Source: JAAXHF01 sp965242605 (lineage in GTDB: Bacteria > Desulfobacterota > Binatia > Bin18). Taken from it: a stretch of DNA of 64,000 bases. The translations under genes were made by a program, and so were the position numbers. Location: the NCBI GenBank assembly GCA_965242605.1, contig CBDESS010000001.1, forward strand, positions 1,674,001 to 1,738,000, given 5' to 3'. Positions 1 to 8,560 of the stretch are shown here, piece by piece; the first letter of the stretch is position 1, and every line of letters starts with the position of its first letter. Under the pieces are notes generated by a model that ran no database searches, was not told the DNA's origin, and worked only from the letters and a program-made list of their open reading frames with translations.

Positions 1-254
1 ACGTTGTCAATCAACTGCGGTCTGGCCTCGGCCAGCTCGCCAACCTCTCTTGAGCTGCGCTTAAACGTTGCGGCGGTAAACGCCTTGCTCTGGGCGATGC
101 CGGTGGTCATCCAGCGTGCCCCGTCCATGCGCGCCGAAGCGACCGGATTGCCGGCGGCGTCAACCACCACAAAGCTCATCTGCCAGCCCTGGTCGTGGGC
201 TTTGTGTTCGCACGCGCTGATCCACTGCTGAGCTAAGGCTAATGTCAGTGTCAT
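1..254 (-). CDS. HbpS/GlcG-like heme-binding family (DUF336) protein, 3' end outside window
   Basis: The minus strand reads an open frame of 84 codons from an ATG at 254, preceded by a GAAAGGA ribosome site, and runs off the window edge. The peptide begins MTLTLALAQQWISACEHKA and contains the FVVVDAAGNPVASARMDGA stretch typical of the GlcG/HbpS (DUF336) family, followed by the SKAFTAATF motif. Members are small (about 135-150 residues), some bind heme or sit near glycolate and propanediol genes. Here it is the last visible gene of a minus-strand catabolic run. The specific function is not shown; the family call is firm. Confidence 0.8.
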   Translation of the reverse strand, partial: MTLTLALAQQWISACEHKAHDQGWQMSFVVVDAAGNPVASARMDGARWMTTGIAQSKAFTAATFKRSSREVGELAEARPQLIDN

Positions 255-300
255 TGCTTTCCTTTCTTGTCTGGGCGGTCGGTTGCGGTGCGCTCTTGTC

Positions 301-1206
301 CTAACGCTGGTGGTAGAGCGGGTGGCCGGTGACTGAGGTCTGTACACAACTGAAATGGTCGCCCTCCAGGTTGGCAAAGTACAGGGTCTGGAGGCCCGGC
401 CCGCCAAAGGCGCAGTTGGTCGGAAAGTTGAGTTTCTGCCCTGCTGGGTCATCAACGAGCATGGTCCACTCGCCGGCGGTATCGACCTTGATGATCTGAT
501 GGGCCGGGGTCATGCCGCCGTTTTCAATCCGGGCCGGCAGGGTGATGTACAGGTTGCGGTCGGTGTCAAAGGCCATGCCGTCGGGCAGGGCCGGGAAGCC
601 CTCTGAGTAGACTTCGGGCTTGCCGAAGGTTCCGTCCTTGTTGAGCTGGATACGCAGACAGTCGTTGCGGGTGCTCTCCAGCACATAGACGGCGTCTTCG
701 TTGGGGTCAATGGCGGTGCCGTTGGCCAGATACAGGCCGGTCGCCACTACATCGCCCTGGCCGTTGGGCCGGACGCGGACGAGGGCACCGTTGGGGGCCG
801 GGGTTTTCATCTCGTTCAGGACGGATTCGATGGTGGCCGTGCTGGAGTTGGATATGTACAGGTTGCCCTCGCCGTCGTAGCTGGCAAAATTGGGCAGGCT
901 CAGCTTGACATTGTCTACCCGGTCGGCCACCAGCGATACCTGGCCACTCGGAGAGACCTTCATTACCGCCTGCTTGCCGAGGTCGCAGTAGACGATGTTG
1001 CCCTCACGGTCGAGGGTGATGCCGTTTGGAATCGAGCCTTCGGGCAGCCGGGCGCACTCGCTGACCGCCCCGTCCAGCGTGGCCTTGTACATGACGCCGT
1101 TCCGCCCGCCGCCGTAGACGTTGCCGTGTGTATCGACCACCACGCCCTCGGCCTGCAATACGCCTTTGCCAAAAATTGCAACTTGATCGACCGAAAATAT
1201 CGCCAC
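301..1206 (-). CDS. SMP-30/gluconolactonase-like beta-propeller protein
   Basis: 301 residues with repeated propeller-blade signatures: AEGVVVDTHGNVY, IPNGITLDREGNIVYCD, NGTAIDPNEDAVYVLES and LPDGMAFDTDRNLYIT. The spacing of D-x-x-GN turns about every 45-50 residues fits the SMP-30/gluconolactonase/LRE fold, where calcium-dependent lactone hydrolysis occurs. No signal peptide is seen, so it is probably cytosolic. An AGGAGG-type site lies just before the ATG at 1206. It sits between an HbpS-like gene and a fragment of a binding protein in a catabolic cluster. The substrate cannot be told; lactonase activity is a family inference. Confidence 0.75.
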   Translation of the reverse strand: MAIFSVDQVAIFGKGVLQAEGVVVDTHGNVYGGGRNGVMYKATLDGAVSECARLPEGSIPNGITLDREGNIVYCDLGKQAVMKVSPSGQVSLVADRVDNVKLSLPNFASYDGEGNLYISNSSTATIESVLNEMKTPAPNGALVRVRPNGQGDVVATGLYLANGTAIDPNEDAVYVLESTRNDCLRIQLNKDGTFGKPEVYSEGFPALPDGMAFDTDRNLYITLPARIENGGMTPAHQIIKVDTAGEWTMLVDDPAGQKLNFPTNCAFGGPGLQTLYFANLEGDHFSCVQTSVTGHPLYHQR

Positions 1207-1227
1207 GGGTATTCCTCCTTGTGTCTG

Positions 1228-1521
1228 TCAGTAGGTTGATTCGGGTTGTGCGTCGTTGATCTCGACAGTAAAATGTCCGGCCAGGATGTCGGCCTTGACC
1301 TGCCTGACCCTGGCCTTGGCCGCGGCAGGGATGCGGTCCTCGAGCTCATAACAGGGGGCAAGCCTGGCCCCGCCCCGCCGCATCATGCTCCATTCCCGGT
1401 AGTCCGCGGCCTTGAAACGGCCCTCCCGGAGCTCCTGAATGGCCCGGCTGATGGCGGCATTCATGTCCCACACCGCGGAGGTGACTACCACGTTGTGGCC
1501 GTTTTCCTCCTTCCTGAACAT
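1228..1521 (-). pseudogene. C-terminal fragment of a BMP/PnrA-family ABC substrate-binding protein
   Basis: The 97-residue frame contains VVTSAVWDMNAAISRAIQEL, then a GGARLAPCYEL segment and AKARVRQVKADILAGHF. This is the order found in the last 90 residues of BMP-type (Med/PnrA, nucleoside) binding proteins. The signal peptide and first lobe are absent, and the cupin gene ends 10 bases upstream, so about 250 residues are missing. A full-length family member is about 340-370 residues. An AAGGAGG lies inside the apparent start, so a short product could be made, but it could not fold as a binding protein. Called a remnant rather than a functional gene. Confidence 0.65.
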
Positions 1522-1531
1522 GGCTCTGGGC

Positions 1532-1972
1532 TCAGGCGGCCTTGTTCCGGGTAAACGTCACCTCGCCGACCTCAGAGCCTCTCAACACGACGAGCAGGTG
1601 GCCGTCTTTGTCACCGATATTGCGGAAGCCCTCGTTGGTCCGGGCGGGAAAGGAGATCGTGTCCCAGGGGCCGAGGGTGACCTCGTGCTCGCCGTTCTCC
1701 CCCCAGAAAAATGTCCACCGACCATCGAGGACCACAAACACCTCCGGCTTGGGATGGCTGTGCAGGGGAGCGCCCTTGCCGGGGCTGACCTTGTTGATGC
1801 CCAGGTAGAAACCGTGATCGCCGGCAATAGGCGGCTTGGTCTTACCGGCCTTGCCGATCAGGCCATAGCCCTGGGTGCCGTCCGGCCTGTAGTCCTTGAT
1901 GAAGCTGGAGTAGTCAATCGGTTTGAGCTCGGCAAAACGCGCTACTGTAGTGCTCATGGGTGGTGAAGCCAT
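1532..1972 (-). CDS. Cupin-domain protein
   Basis: 146 residues. The first cupin motif is seen as APLHSHPKPEVFVVLDGRWTF (metal ligands H-x-H and E, roughly residues 71-77) and the second as GPWDTISFPARTNEGFRNIGD. Single-domain cupins of this size often act as small dioxygenases, isomerases or sensors. AAGGAGGGG lies 6 bases before the ATG at 1972, supporting this start over the internal ATG at 1957. The third His of the second motif is not obvious (N in its place), so metal binding may be atypical. The substrate is unknown. Confidence 0.75.
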   Translation of the reverse strand: MASPPMSTTVARFAELKPIDYSSFIKDYRPDGTQGYGLIGKAGKTKPPIAGDHGFYLGINKVSPGKGAPLHSHPKPEVFVVLDGRWTFFWGENGEHEVTLGPWDTISFPARTNEGFRNIGDKDGHLLVVLRGSEVGEVTFTRNKAA

Positions 1973-2119
1973 ACTGTCCCCTCCTTGCGGTGATGGTGAG
2001 CGGCAGCATGGAACATCTGACCGGGCGGTGTCAAGATGTGGCTCTGTCTGATGTGATGGAGGAGGCCGAACAGTTCAATTGGTCGGTCGGCCCGTGCCGT
2101 ATCTGAAACGCCCGCCCGT

Positions 2120-2634
2120 CTACCGCCCCATTTTGAGACGATCTTCCCAGGTCCAGCCCTCTCTCAGCGGCACGGTGAAGTATGGGGTGAGATGTATCTT
2201 TTGAACTTCCAGCGGCCGTTCTCCCTGGCGTACTCGTCGGTGCAGCGGGCGGCCACGCAGGTAGGGCTCACCCTGTAGCTGAACCCGGTCCCGGCGTCCT
2301 CCTCAAGCTCAACGGCATGAAAGATGGTGGAACACGACGACGACCGGTCCATGGTCGTGTTCCATCCTTTGTTGTGGACAAACTGCTTGACAAACGACAA
2401 GAGCTGGGAGACGCCGCCGAAAAGTACGGTCAACTCTTCCCGGCCCCGCGCTTTGCCCAGATAGCCAAAGTCCAGGTCGCCGTCTTCGGTAAACAGTTCG
2501 GGAATCTCGGCCAGCTTCCCTTCATTGATACACTGGTGATAGCGATAGCGCAGCGCCCGGACCGCCTCGCGGTCCTGCAGGACCTGCATCTGGGCTTCCA
2601 GAGCTTGAATGCGGGCTGCGATATCGTGTGCCAT
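2120..2634 (-). pseudogene. SnoaL/NTF2-like protein, interrupted by a one-base frameshift near 2199-2202
   Basis: Residues 1-140 follow the NTF2-like 'SnoaL_4' pattern: EAQMQVLQDREAVRALRYRY, then LFTEDGDLDF, then the DEYARENGRWKFK strand. After WKFK the frame reads a nonsense tail and stops at 2164. Shifting by one base at the AAAA run (TTTT at 2199-2202 on the plus strand) restores KIHLTPYFTVPLREGWTWED and a stop at 2120-2122, which is how the family normally ends. Either one A was lost in this lineage or the assembly has an error. Family members act as hydratases, isomerases or unknown enzymes in catabolic clusters, matching the neighbouring MaoC gene. Confidence 0.75.
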
Positions 2635-2684
2635 GAATCTTCCCTCCTTGTGTGTCGGGCGAATACGGCTTCCAGCCGCTGGCT

Positions 2685-3743
2685 TCAGGCGTAATGGCTG
2701 CGCCGTTTGACTGCCATTTCGCGCTCCAGATAGAACACGTCGCGCCGGTCCCAGCCGCCGTCTTTTTCCACAAACTTATGGCCGCGCAGGATCGCTGCCA
2801 CAATGCCCAGGTCGGGCCGGCCGGGATAGTCGCGCCGGTCGCTGATCTCGGTGGAGGCAAACACGGTATCGCCGACAAACACCGGACCGGTATGGCGGCC
2901 GCTGGGATAGACCATATCGCCGACGGCGTTGTCGCCCACGTCGGGGCAGGACAGTCCCAAGCACAGGTTGAACACCAGGCCGCCGTACACGATCAGCCGT
3001 CCACCGATATATTTGGCCGGATTCTGGTCGATCAGGTGCTGGTTGGTGTGGACCTGAGAGGTGTTGTCGAGCATGGCGGTGAGTTCCATGTGGCTGGCGG
3101 TCACGGTTCGGCCACGGGAGTGCTCAATGGTCTGGCCGGGGCTCAGGTCCTCAAAATAGGTATCGGCGTTGCTCAAGTGCGCCAGGCTGGGATAGTTTCG
3201 GCTCGCGTCATAGGCCGGCACGCCTAGCTCACATCGAATTTCTGGAAGAGTCGCCAGCTCGCCGGCCTTGACCGGCACATCGGTCTTCTCCTTCCAGACC
3301 TGGACCTTGCGTCGCAGGGTCAGCACGACCTCGTCATCCTGGTTGCGACCGGTGGTCTGCACATGAACAACCCCCCGGTCCGGGTCACGCGACGAGGGTG
3401 TGAGGCCGATGATGTGGGTCTCGACCTCAATCGTATCGCCAATATACACCGGTGTGCCAAAGCGCATGTCCTGGTACTCCAGGTTGGCCCGGGCGTTCTC
3501 GGAAATATCCTCAACGCTCTGGCTGAAGACCATGTTCATGACCAGACCCGGCGGAGCGACCAAGCCGCGGTAGCCGTAGCGGGTGGCGTAGCGCAGGTTT
3601 TTGGACAGGGGGTTGGTGGTCATGCCGAACTCGGTGAAGGCGTTGAACAGGCCCTCGGTCAGTGTCTTGCCGACTTTATGGCGAAAGTACTGCCCGGGCT
3701 GAAAGTCTTCGAGGAAATTGCCGCGTTTCTTGCGGATTGGCAT
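2685..3743 (-). CDS. MaoC-family double-hotdog hydratase (mesaconyl-CoA hydratase-like)
   Basis: 352 residues made of two MaoC-like hotdog halves, about 1-165 and 185-350. The first half carries LRYATRYGYRGLVAPPGLVM and the VYIGDTIEVET strand; the second carries GRTVTASHMELTAMLDNTSQVHTN and a VFVGDTVFASTEI strand that repeats the same plan. Two-domain MaoC proteins of this length include mesaconyl-C1-CoA and beta-methylmalyl-CoA dehydratases. The stop lies 2 bases before... the next gene downstream begins after a short gap, and the MBL gene upstream ends 2 bases from this start, so the genes are probably cotranscribed from the promoter at 6886-6913. CoA-thioester hydration is inferred from family; the substrate is open. 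Confidence 0.8.
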   Translation of the reverse strand: MPIRKKRGNFLEDFQPGQYFRHKVGKTLTEGLFNAFTEFGMTTNPLSKNLRYATRYGYRGLVAPPGLVMNMVFSQSVEDISENARANLEYQDMRFGTPVYIGDTIEVETHIIGLTPSSRDPDRGVVHVQTTGRNQDDEVVLTLRRKVQVWKEKTDVPVKAGELATLPEIRCELGVPAYDASRNYPSLAHLSNADTYFEDLSPGQTIEHSRGRTVTASHMELTAMLDNTSQVHTNQHLIDQNPAKYIGGRLIVYGGLVFNLCLGLSCPDVGDNAVGDMVYPSGRHTGPVFVGDTVFASTEISDRRDYPGRPDLGIVAAILRGHKFVEKDGGWDRRDVFYLEREMAVKRRSHYA

Positions 3744-3745
3744 GG

Positions 3746-4432
3746 TTAGTATCCCAGTGCGGACAGAAACTCCTGAAGGCTGCGGGTGGTCAGGTGCAGA
3801 TACATGTTGTGTTTTTTCTGGTTGCCCAGCGTATCGGACGGCTGGCCGCCATAGTTGTGGCCGGGAAACAGCCTGGTCTCATCAGCGAGTTTTGAGAGGG
3901 TCTGCAAGCTGTAGTACAGGTCTTCCGGGCTGCTGCCGGGCAGGTCAACCCGACCGCACGAGTTGATGAACAGGGTGTCCCCGGCTACCAGGCTGTGGCC
4001 GATCAAAAAACACTGCGATCCCGGGGTGTGGCCTGGGGTGTGAATGAACGTGACCGTTATGTTGCCGACTTCGGTGGTATCGCCGCCCTCTACTTTGACG
4101 AGGTCGGAGTCGGACAGCCCGGTGAGCCGGTGCAGGAACCCGGCTTCGGCCTTGTGAATATAGACTTTGGCCTTGACCTGCTCGAGCAGTTCGGCCGCGC
4201 CTTGGATATGGTGGTCGGAAAACTCGCCGCCCAGATGGTCTTGATGATAGTGGCTGACCAGGGCTTTGCCGATGGTGTAGCCGTCCTGTTGGGCGACATT
4301 GACCAGGGCCGGAATATCCCACGCCGCATCAATCACAAGCGCCTCGCGGGTGTGTGGATCGCCGATAATATAGGCGAAGTTCCGCATCGGCCCGATTTCA
4401 ATCTGCTTGAAATAGAGAGGTGCTTCAGCCAT
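3746..4432 (-). CDS. MBL-fold metallo-hydrolase (hydroxyacylglutathione hydrolase-like)
   Basis: 228 residues with the binuclear-metal motif SHYHQDHLGG at 60-69, the downstream HTPGHTPGSQCF strand, a GDTLF metal ligand and a final PGHNYGG histidine. The length and motif order match GloB/ETHE1-like small MBL hydrolases, which cleave thioesters or oxidise persulfides. No signal peptide. The start overlaps the stop of the adenosyltransferase by 8 bases, showing translational coupling. The exact substrate cannot be decided from sequence; glyoxalase II-type and persulfide dioxygenase-type activities are both possible. Confidence 0.8.
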   Translation of the reverse strand: MAEAPLYFKQIEIGPMRNFAYIIGDPHTREALVIDAAWDIPALVNVAQQDGYTIGKALVSHYHQDHLGGEFSDHHIQGAAELLEQVKAKVYIHKAEAGFLHRLTGLSDSDLVKVEGGDTTEVGNITVTFIHTPGHTPGSQCFLIGHSLVAGDTLFINSCGRVDLPGSSPEDLYYSLQTLSKLADETRLFPGHNYGGQPSDTLGNQKKHNMYLHLTTRSLQEFLSALGY

Positions 4433-5084
4433 CGCTCGGCCTTTCTCCTGTGGCCTTGGGTGTGGTGGGCTTGGCCCGCTTGGCCCGGTCGTGGCCCCGC
4501 AGGCCGCGTTCCCACAGATACTCCGGCTCGCCCAGATGGGTACTCACCCAGCGCGACAGCACGAACAGCAGGTCGCTCAGCCGGTTGACGTATTTCAGCA
4601 GCCAGGGACTGAGGTCTTCTTCCCGCGACAGCCGAACAAGGTCGCGCTCCGCCCGCCGACATACGGTCCGCGCCTGGTGTAGAAAGCCGCTGACTTTTCC
4701 GCCGCCGGGCAGGACAAAAGAGTTGAGCGGTTCCAGGTCTGTCTGAAGCCGGTCAATCGTCCGCTCCAAAGCCCTGACTTCCCGTGAGCCGACCCGAAAC
4801 ATGCCCTGGTAGGAAAAATCCGGCGGGGTGGCCAACTCGCTGCCCAGGTCAAAGAGCTGGTTTTGCAGCCGGCGGAAAATATGGTCCAGGGCTTTGGACG
4901 CTTTGAGGCTGTCCTTGAGTTCGTCGTTGAAGACCCGGGCCAAGCCAATAACGGCGTTCAGTTCATCAACCGTGCCGTAGGCTTCAACCCGGGCGGCGTC
5001 TTTGGCGACCTTCTGGCCGCCGACGAGTCTGGTGAAACCGCCGTCGCCGTTGCGGGTGTAGACCTTGGTAATGCGGATCGCCAT
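4425..5084 (-). CDS. pduO: Cob(I)alamin adenosyltransferase, PduO type
   Basis: 219 residues starting MAIRITKVYTRNGDGGFTRL, the ATP-binding N-terminus of PduO-type ATP:cob(I)alamin adenosyltransferases. AYGTVDELNAVIGLAR and the C-terminal RRAERDLVRLSREEDLSPWL and YVNRLSDLLFVLSRW blocks follow in family order. It transfers adenosyl from ATP to cob(I)alamin. A longer reading from 5126 is possible, but the ATG at 5084 overlaps the pckG stop (TAATG), which favours coupling at that site. It would supply AdoCbl to the ethanolamine ammonia-lyase at 37868-40047 and any mutases elsewhere. The residues after about 195 are a low-complexity basic tail. Confidence 0.9.
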   Translation of the reverse strand: MAIRITKVYTRNGDGGFTRLVGGQKVAKDAARVEAYGTVDELNAVIGLARVFNDELKDSLKASKALDHIFRRLQNQLFDLGSELATPPDFSYQGMFRVGSREVRALERTIDRLQTDLEPLNSFVLPGGGKVSGFLHQARTVCRRAERDLVRLSREEDLSPWLLKYVNRLSDLLFVLSRWVSTHLGEPEYLWERGLRGHDRAKRAKPTTPKATGERPSDG

Positions 5085-6829
5085 TACAGGCCAAGCCGAC
5101 GTTTCAGCGATGCGTGTTCCTGCCACATGGCCTGCGGCATACGATCTCCAAACTGGGTAAAGAACTCCTTCTGGCCCTCGGTGGCGTGCTGCCAGCCCTC
5201 GCGGTCAACCGCCAGGAGTTCTTCCATTATCTCTGGGGTTACGTTCAAACCGCTGGTGTCAATGTCTTTGGCGTAGGGCAGATAGCCAATCTCGGCTTCG
5301 CGGGCACCGACCTCGCCGTGGACGCGACTCAGCGCCCAGCGCAGGGCGCGCAGATTTTCGCCAAAGCCGGGCCACAGATAGTTGTAGTTCTCGGACATGC
5401 GGAACCAGTTGACGCGAAAAATTTTGGGCGGGTTGGCGATCCGGGTACCCATGTCCATCCAGTGGCCAAAATAATCGCCCATGTTGTAGCCGCAGAAGGG
5501 CAGCATGGCCATCGGGTCGCGCCGGATCACCCCGACTTTGCCAGTGGCCGCGGCGGTGGTCTCGGACGCCATGGTCGAGCCCAGAAAGACGCCGTGCTGC
5601 CAACTCAAGGACTGAAAAATCAGGGGGATCAGGTCGGCCCGCCGACCGCCAAATAAAATGGCCGAAATCGGTACGCCCTGGGGGTTTTCCCACTCCGGTG
5701 ATATCACCGGACACTGACGCGCCGGGGTGGTGAAACGGGAGTTCGGATGGGCGGCCTTGGTCTCGCTGGCCGGGGTCCACGGCCGGCCCTGCCAGTCCAG
5801 GGCTTCAATCGGGGCCGGGCCGTCCATGCCTTCCCAGTAGGGACAGCCGTCCGGGGTCAGGGCTACATTGGTAAACAGGGAGTTGGAGCCGACCGTAGCC
5901 ATCATATTGGGGTTGGTGTGGGAGTTGGTGCCCGGCGCGACGCCAAAGAAGCCGGCCTCCGGGTTAATCGCCCACAGCCGACCGTCGGGACCGATATTCA
6001 TCCACGAGATATCGTCCCCGACCGTCCAGACTTTGTAGCCCTGCTGGCTGCCCGGTGGGACGAGCATGGCCAGATTGGTTTTCCCGCAGGCGCTCGGAAA
6101 GGCGGCCGCCATATAGGTCGTGCGGCCGCTCGGCTCTTCAATGCCGATAATCAGCATATGCTCAGCCAGCCAGCCCTCTTCGCGTGCCATATAGCTGCCC
6201 AGCCGCAGGGCAAAACACTTTTTGCCCAGCAGCGCGTTGCCGCCGTAGCCGGAGCCGACCGACCAGATCGCCCGCTCTCCGGGGAAGTGCATGATATAGC
6301 GTCGGTCGGGGCTCAGGTCGCCCAGCGAGTGGAGTCCTTTGACATAGTTGTCGGAGGAGCCGAGACGGTCCAGGGCGGCCTTGCCCATCCGGGTCATAAT
6401 TCTCATGCTGGCGGCCACATACGCGCTATCGGTGATTTCCACCCCGAGCTGGCTGTAGGGTGAGGCTTGGGGGCCCATGATGTAGGGCACTACATACATG
6501 GTGCGGTCTTTCATCGCCCCGCTGAACAGGGCACCGGCTGTCTCTTTGGCCTCAGCCGGCGGCATCCAGTTGTTATTCGGGCCGGCATCTTTTTGCTCGG
6601 CAGTGTTGACAAAGGTGAGGTGTTCGGTACGGGCGACATCGTTGGGGTCGCTGCGATGCAGGTAACAGTCGGGATACTTTTTGCGGTTGAGCTCGATCAG
6701 GAGGCCGGAGTTGAGCATCTCTTCGATCAGGCCTTGGTTTTCTTGCTCAGAGCCGTCACACCAGTGGATACGTTTGGGTTTGGTCTGGGCGGCGGTTTCT
6801 TCAACCCACTGTTCTAAAGGTGTTGGCAT
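5084..6829 (-). CDS. pckG: Phosphoenolpyruvate carboxykinase (GTP)
   Basis: 581 residues, close to the usual 600 of the GTP-dependent class. Visible motifs: the kinase-1a P-loop AAAFPSACGKTNLAML (about 240-255), the DDISWM metal site just after it, the FGGRRADLIP substrate loop, and the guanine-site region GYNMGDYFGHWM with FRVNWFR. It interconverts oxaloacetate and PEP using GTP/GDP. GAGGACAAGG precedes the ATG. It is the first gene of a four- to five-gene run with the adenosyltransferase, MBL and MaoC genes, and the promoter at 6886-6913 lies directly upstream. Identification is secure. Confidence 0.95.
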   Translation of the reverse strand: MPTPLEQWVEETAAQTKPKRIHWCDGSEQENQGLIEEMLNSGLLIELNRKKYPDCYLHRSDPNDVARTEHLTFVNTAEQKDAGPNNNWMPPAEAKETAGALFSGAMKDRTMYVVPYIMGPQASPYSQLGVEITDSAYVAASMRIMTRMGKAALDRLGSSDNYVKGLHSLGDLSPDRRYIMHFPGERAIWSVGSGYGGNALLGKKCFALRLGSYMAREEGWLAEHMLIIGIEEPSGRTTYMAAAFPSACGKTNLAMLVPPGSQQGYKVWTVGDDISWMNIGPDGRLWAINPEAGFFGVAPGTNSHTNPNMMATVGSNSLFTNVALTPDGCPYWEGMDGPAPIEALDWQGRPWTPASETKAAHPNSRFTTPARQCPVISPEWENPQGVPISAILFGGRRADLIPLIFQSLSWQHGVFLGSTMASETTAAATGKVGVIRRDPMAMLPFCGYNMGDYFGHWMDMGTRIANPPKIFRVNWFRMSENYNYLWPGFGENLRALRWALSRVHGEVGAREAEIGYLPYAKDIDTSGLNVTPEIMEELLAVDREGWQHATEGQKEFFTQFGDRMPQAMWQEHASLKRRLGL

Positions 6830-6877
6830 GAACCTTGTCCTCTCTGGTTAGAACTTGAGATACACACGAAGGTTGTG

Positions 6878-6913
6878 GAATGATCATTCTATCTATCGCC
6901 TGCAGGGCGTCAA
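6878..6913 (-). promoter_or_regulatory. Sigma70-type promoter with 12-bp palindrome upstream of pckG
   Basis: On the minus strand TTGACG (6913-6908) is separated by 16 bases from TAGAAT (6891-6886). The perfect palindrome GAATGATCATTC (6878-6889) overlaps the -10 box and the expected start point, a placement that fits a repressor operator. The distance to the pckG ATG is about 50 bases. Promoter boxes are seen directly; operator function is inference. Confidence 0.55.
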
Positions 6914-6979
6914 GATGGGCTACTCTCAGGTGTCTGCCAAGGCGAATGGTGAGTGGCTGGGAGGAGACTGCGAGACACG

Positions 6980-8464
6980 TTATTGCGTCGGGCGTGTGGG
7001 ACGACAGCGTTGCAGGATGATTGCCTTGAGCTTCTTTGGATCGAGCGGTTTCTTGAACACCACTTCCTGCAAACCTTCGATCTTGCTGCGCTTGATAACG
7101 TGGTCTTTGTCAAAGAAATAGGCCGTCATCAGGACGACCGGGATGTCGGGAAAGCGCTCCCGGACTTCCATATACAGGTCATAGCCGTCAAGGTCGGGCA
7201 TAACCACATCGCTGATGACGAGATTGACCGTTTTGTAGGTCAGGATGTTGAGCGCCGGCAGGCCGCCGGTGGTAACTTCAACCTGTGCGCCGTCTTCCTG
7301 CAGGACATCGCGCAGCGAGTAACACACGCCTAGATCGTCATCGACAACCAGAATCGTCAGACCGGCCAAATCCTGGCTGGGCGCTTTCTGGTGACTGTGG
7401 TGGGGAGCAATAATCTGCTCGTCACGACCGAGGTCGGCCATCCGCGAACCGTGGAGATACTCGGTGGTATCGTAGCGTGCGCCGTGGGCCATCTCGTCGA
7501 TACGGCCAATAATCGTCCGAATCTTCAACAGCTCGCGCTCGATAGACTCCACCCGCTCTTCCTGGACGACGTATTCTTCGTCGGGAAAGGTCTGAGCCAT
7601 ATGTTTGTTAAGGACATCAAGGTTGTTGAAAACGATCTCCAGCGGATTGTTGATCCGGTGGGCCAGCCCAACCGCCAGCTCGCCCAGGGTGGCCAGTTGG
7701 TCGCGGCGGCGGATGTCGCGCAGATCCTTGATAAAGCCGACCGAGCCGACCTCATAGTCCCCGCTGTCATAGATGAGCGAGCCGGAGATGGCAGCCGGAA
7801 TGTGATCGCCGTTTTTGCATACCAGGGTTATCTCCAAGTTTTTGACCTTGCCCCTTTCGCTGCTCTCTTCGCTCCGCATGGCGTCCATGACGCGGCGCGC
7901 TTCCTCCAGGCTGGGATAAATCGTCGGCCACACCCGTTTGCCGTGAATTTCCGCCGAGGTATAGCCCAGGGTTTGCTGCGCGCCGTCGTTGTAGAAGACG
8001 ATCTGACCTCTACGGTCCACCGCAATGACGATATCGAGCGAGCTTTCGAGCAGAAGCTCGAAGTATTCCGAGGGCAGGTGGATCCCTCGCATATCGCGAT
8101 GGAAACCAATTGAGCCGATCTCCTCTCCCTGCTCGTTATAGATGAGCGAGCCGGAGAACGAGACGGGAATGTGTTCACCGTTCTTGGCCACCAGTGTCGT
8201 CTCAAAGTTTTTGACCTTGCCCTTTTCGTCAAACTCCTCGCCGCGCAGCGCCTCCAAGACCCGCCGGGCTTCGGTCAGGTTGGGATACAGCATCACCCGA
8301 TGGCCGCGGCGATGTGCCTCCCGCAACTCCTCAAAGGTATAGCCCAGGGCCTTGCTTGCGCCATCGTTGTAGAAGATGATCTGGCCTCTTCGATCGACGG
8401 AGATAACGATGTCGGGGAAGCTATCGAGAAGACGTTCAAAGTACACCGGAGGAAGCTGGAACAT
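6980..8464 (-). CDS. PAS-PAS-DHp-receiver regulator lacking an ATPase domain
   Basis: 494 residues from the ATG at 8464 (a TTG lies 6 bases earlier). Two PAS domains of about 120 residues are near-duplicates, each with the D-R-R-G-Q-I-[IV]-F-Y-N-D-G-A strand (about residues 20 and 145). A dimerisation helix follows with QLATLGELAVGLAHRINNPL (phospho-acceptor-type His near 267). Normally an HATPase_c domain comes next; instead about 90 residues lead straight to a receiver domain with VVDDD, the phospho-acceptor in LVISDVVMPDLDGYD, and FKKPLD. It could sense a ligand or redox state and be phosphorylated by another kinase. Whether the histidine is used is unknown. Confidence 0.75.
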   Translation of the reverse strand: MFQLPPVYFERLLDSFPDIVISVDRRGQIIFYNDGASKALGYTFEELREAHRRGHRVMLYPNLTEARRVLEALRGEEFDEKGKVKNFETTLVAKNGEHIPVSFSGSLIYNEQGEEIGSIGFHRDMRGIHLPSEYFELLLESSLDIVIAVDRRGQIVFYNDGAQQTLGYTSAEIHGKRVWPTIYPSLEEARRVMDAMRSEESSERGKVKNLEITLVCKNGDHIPAAISGSLIYDSGDYEVGSVGFIKDLRDIRRRDQLATLGELAVGLAHRINNPLEIVFNNLDVLNKHMAQTFPDEEYVVQEERVESIERELLKIRTIIGRIDEMAHGARYDTTEYLHGSRMADLGRDEQIIAPHHSHQKAPSQDLAGLTILVVDDDLGVCYSLRDVLQEDGAQVEVTTGGLPALNILTYKTVNLVISDVVMPDLDGYDLYMEVRERFPDIPVVLMTAYFFDKDHVIKRSKIEGLQEVVFKKPLDPKKLKAIILQRCRPTRPTQ

Positions 8465-8560
8465 GAACAAATACCCACTCTTTGGCCCGGTTCCGGGGTT
8501 GTTCGATCGTCTCGGTCACACTCGGTCTGTTGACCTTCTTCCCATGTTAGGATCGGCTTT

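Noticed and set aside
4..231. 75-residue plus-strand frame at the window start
   Set aside because: Antisense of the HbpS-like gene, which has a ribosome site and family motifs on the minus strand.
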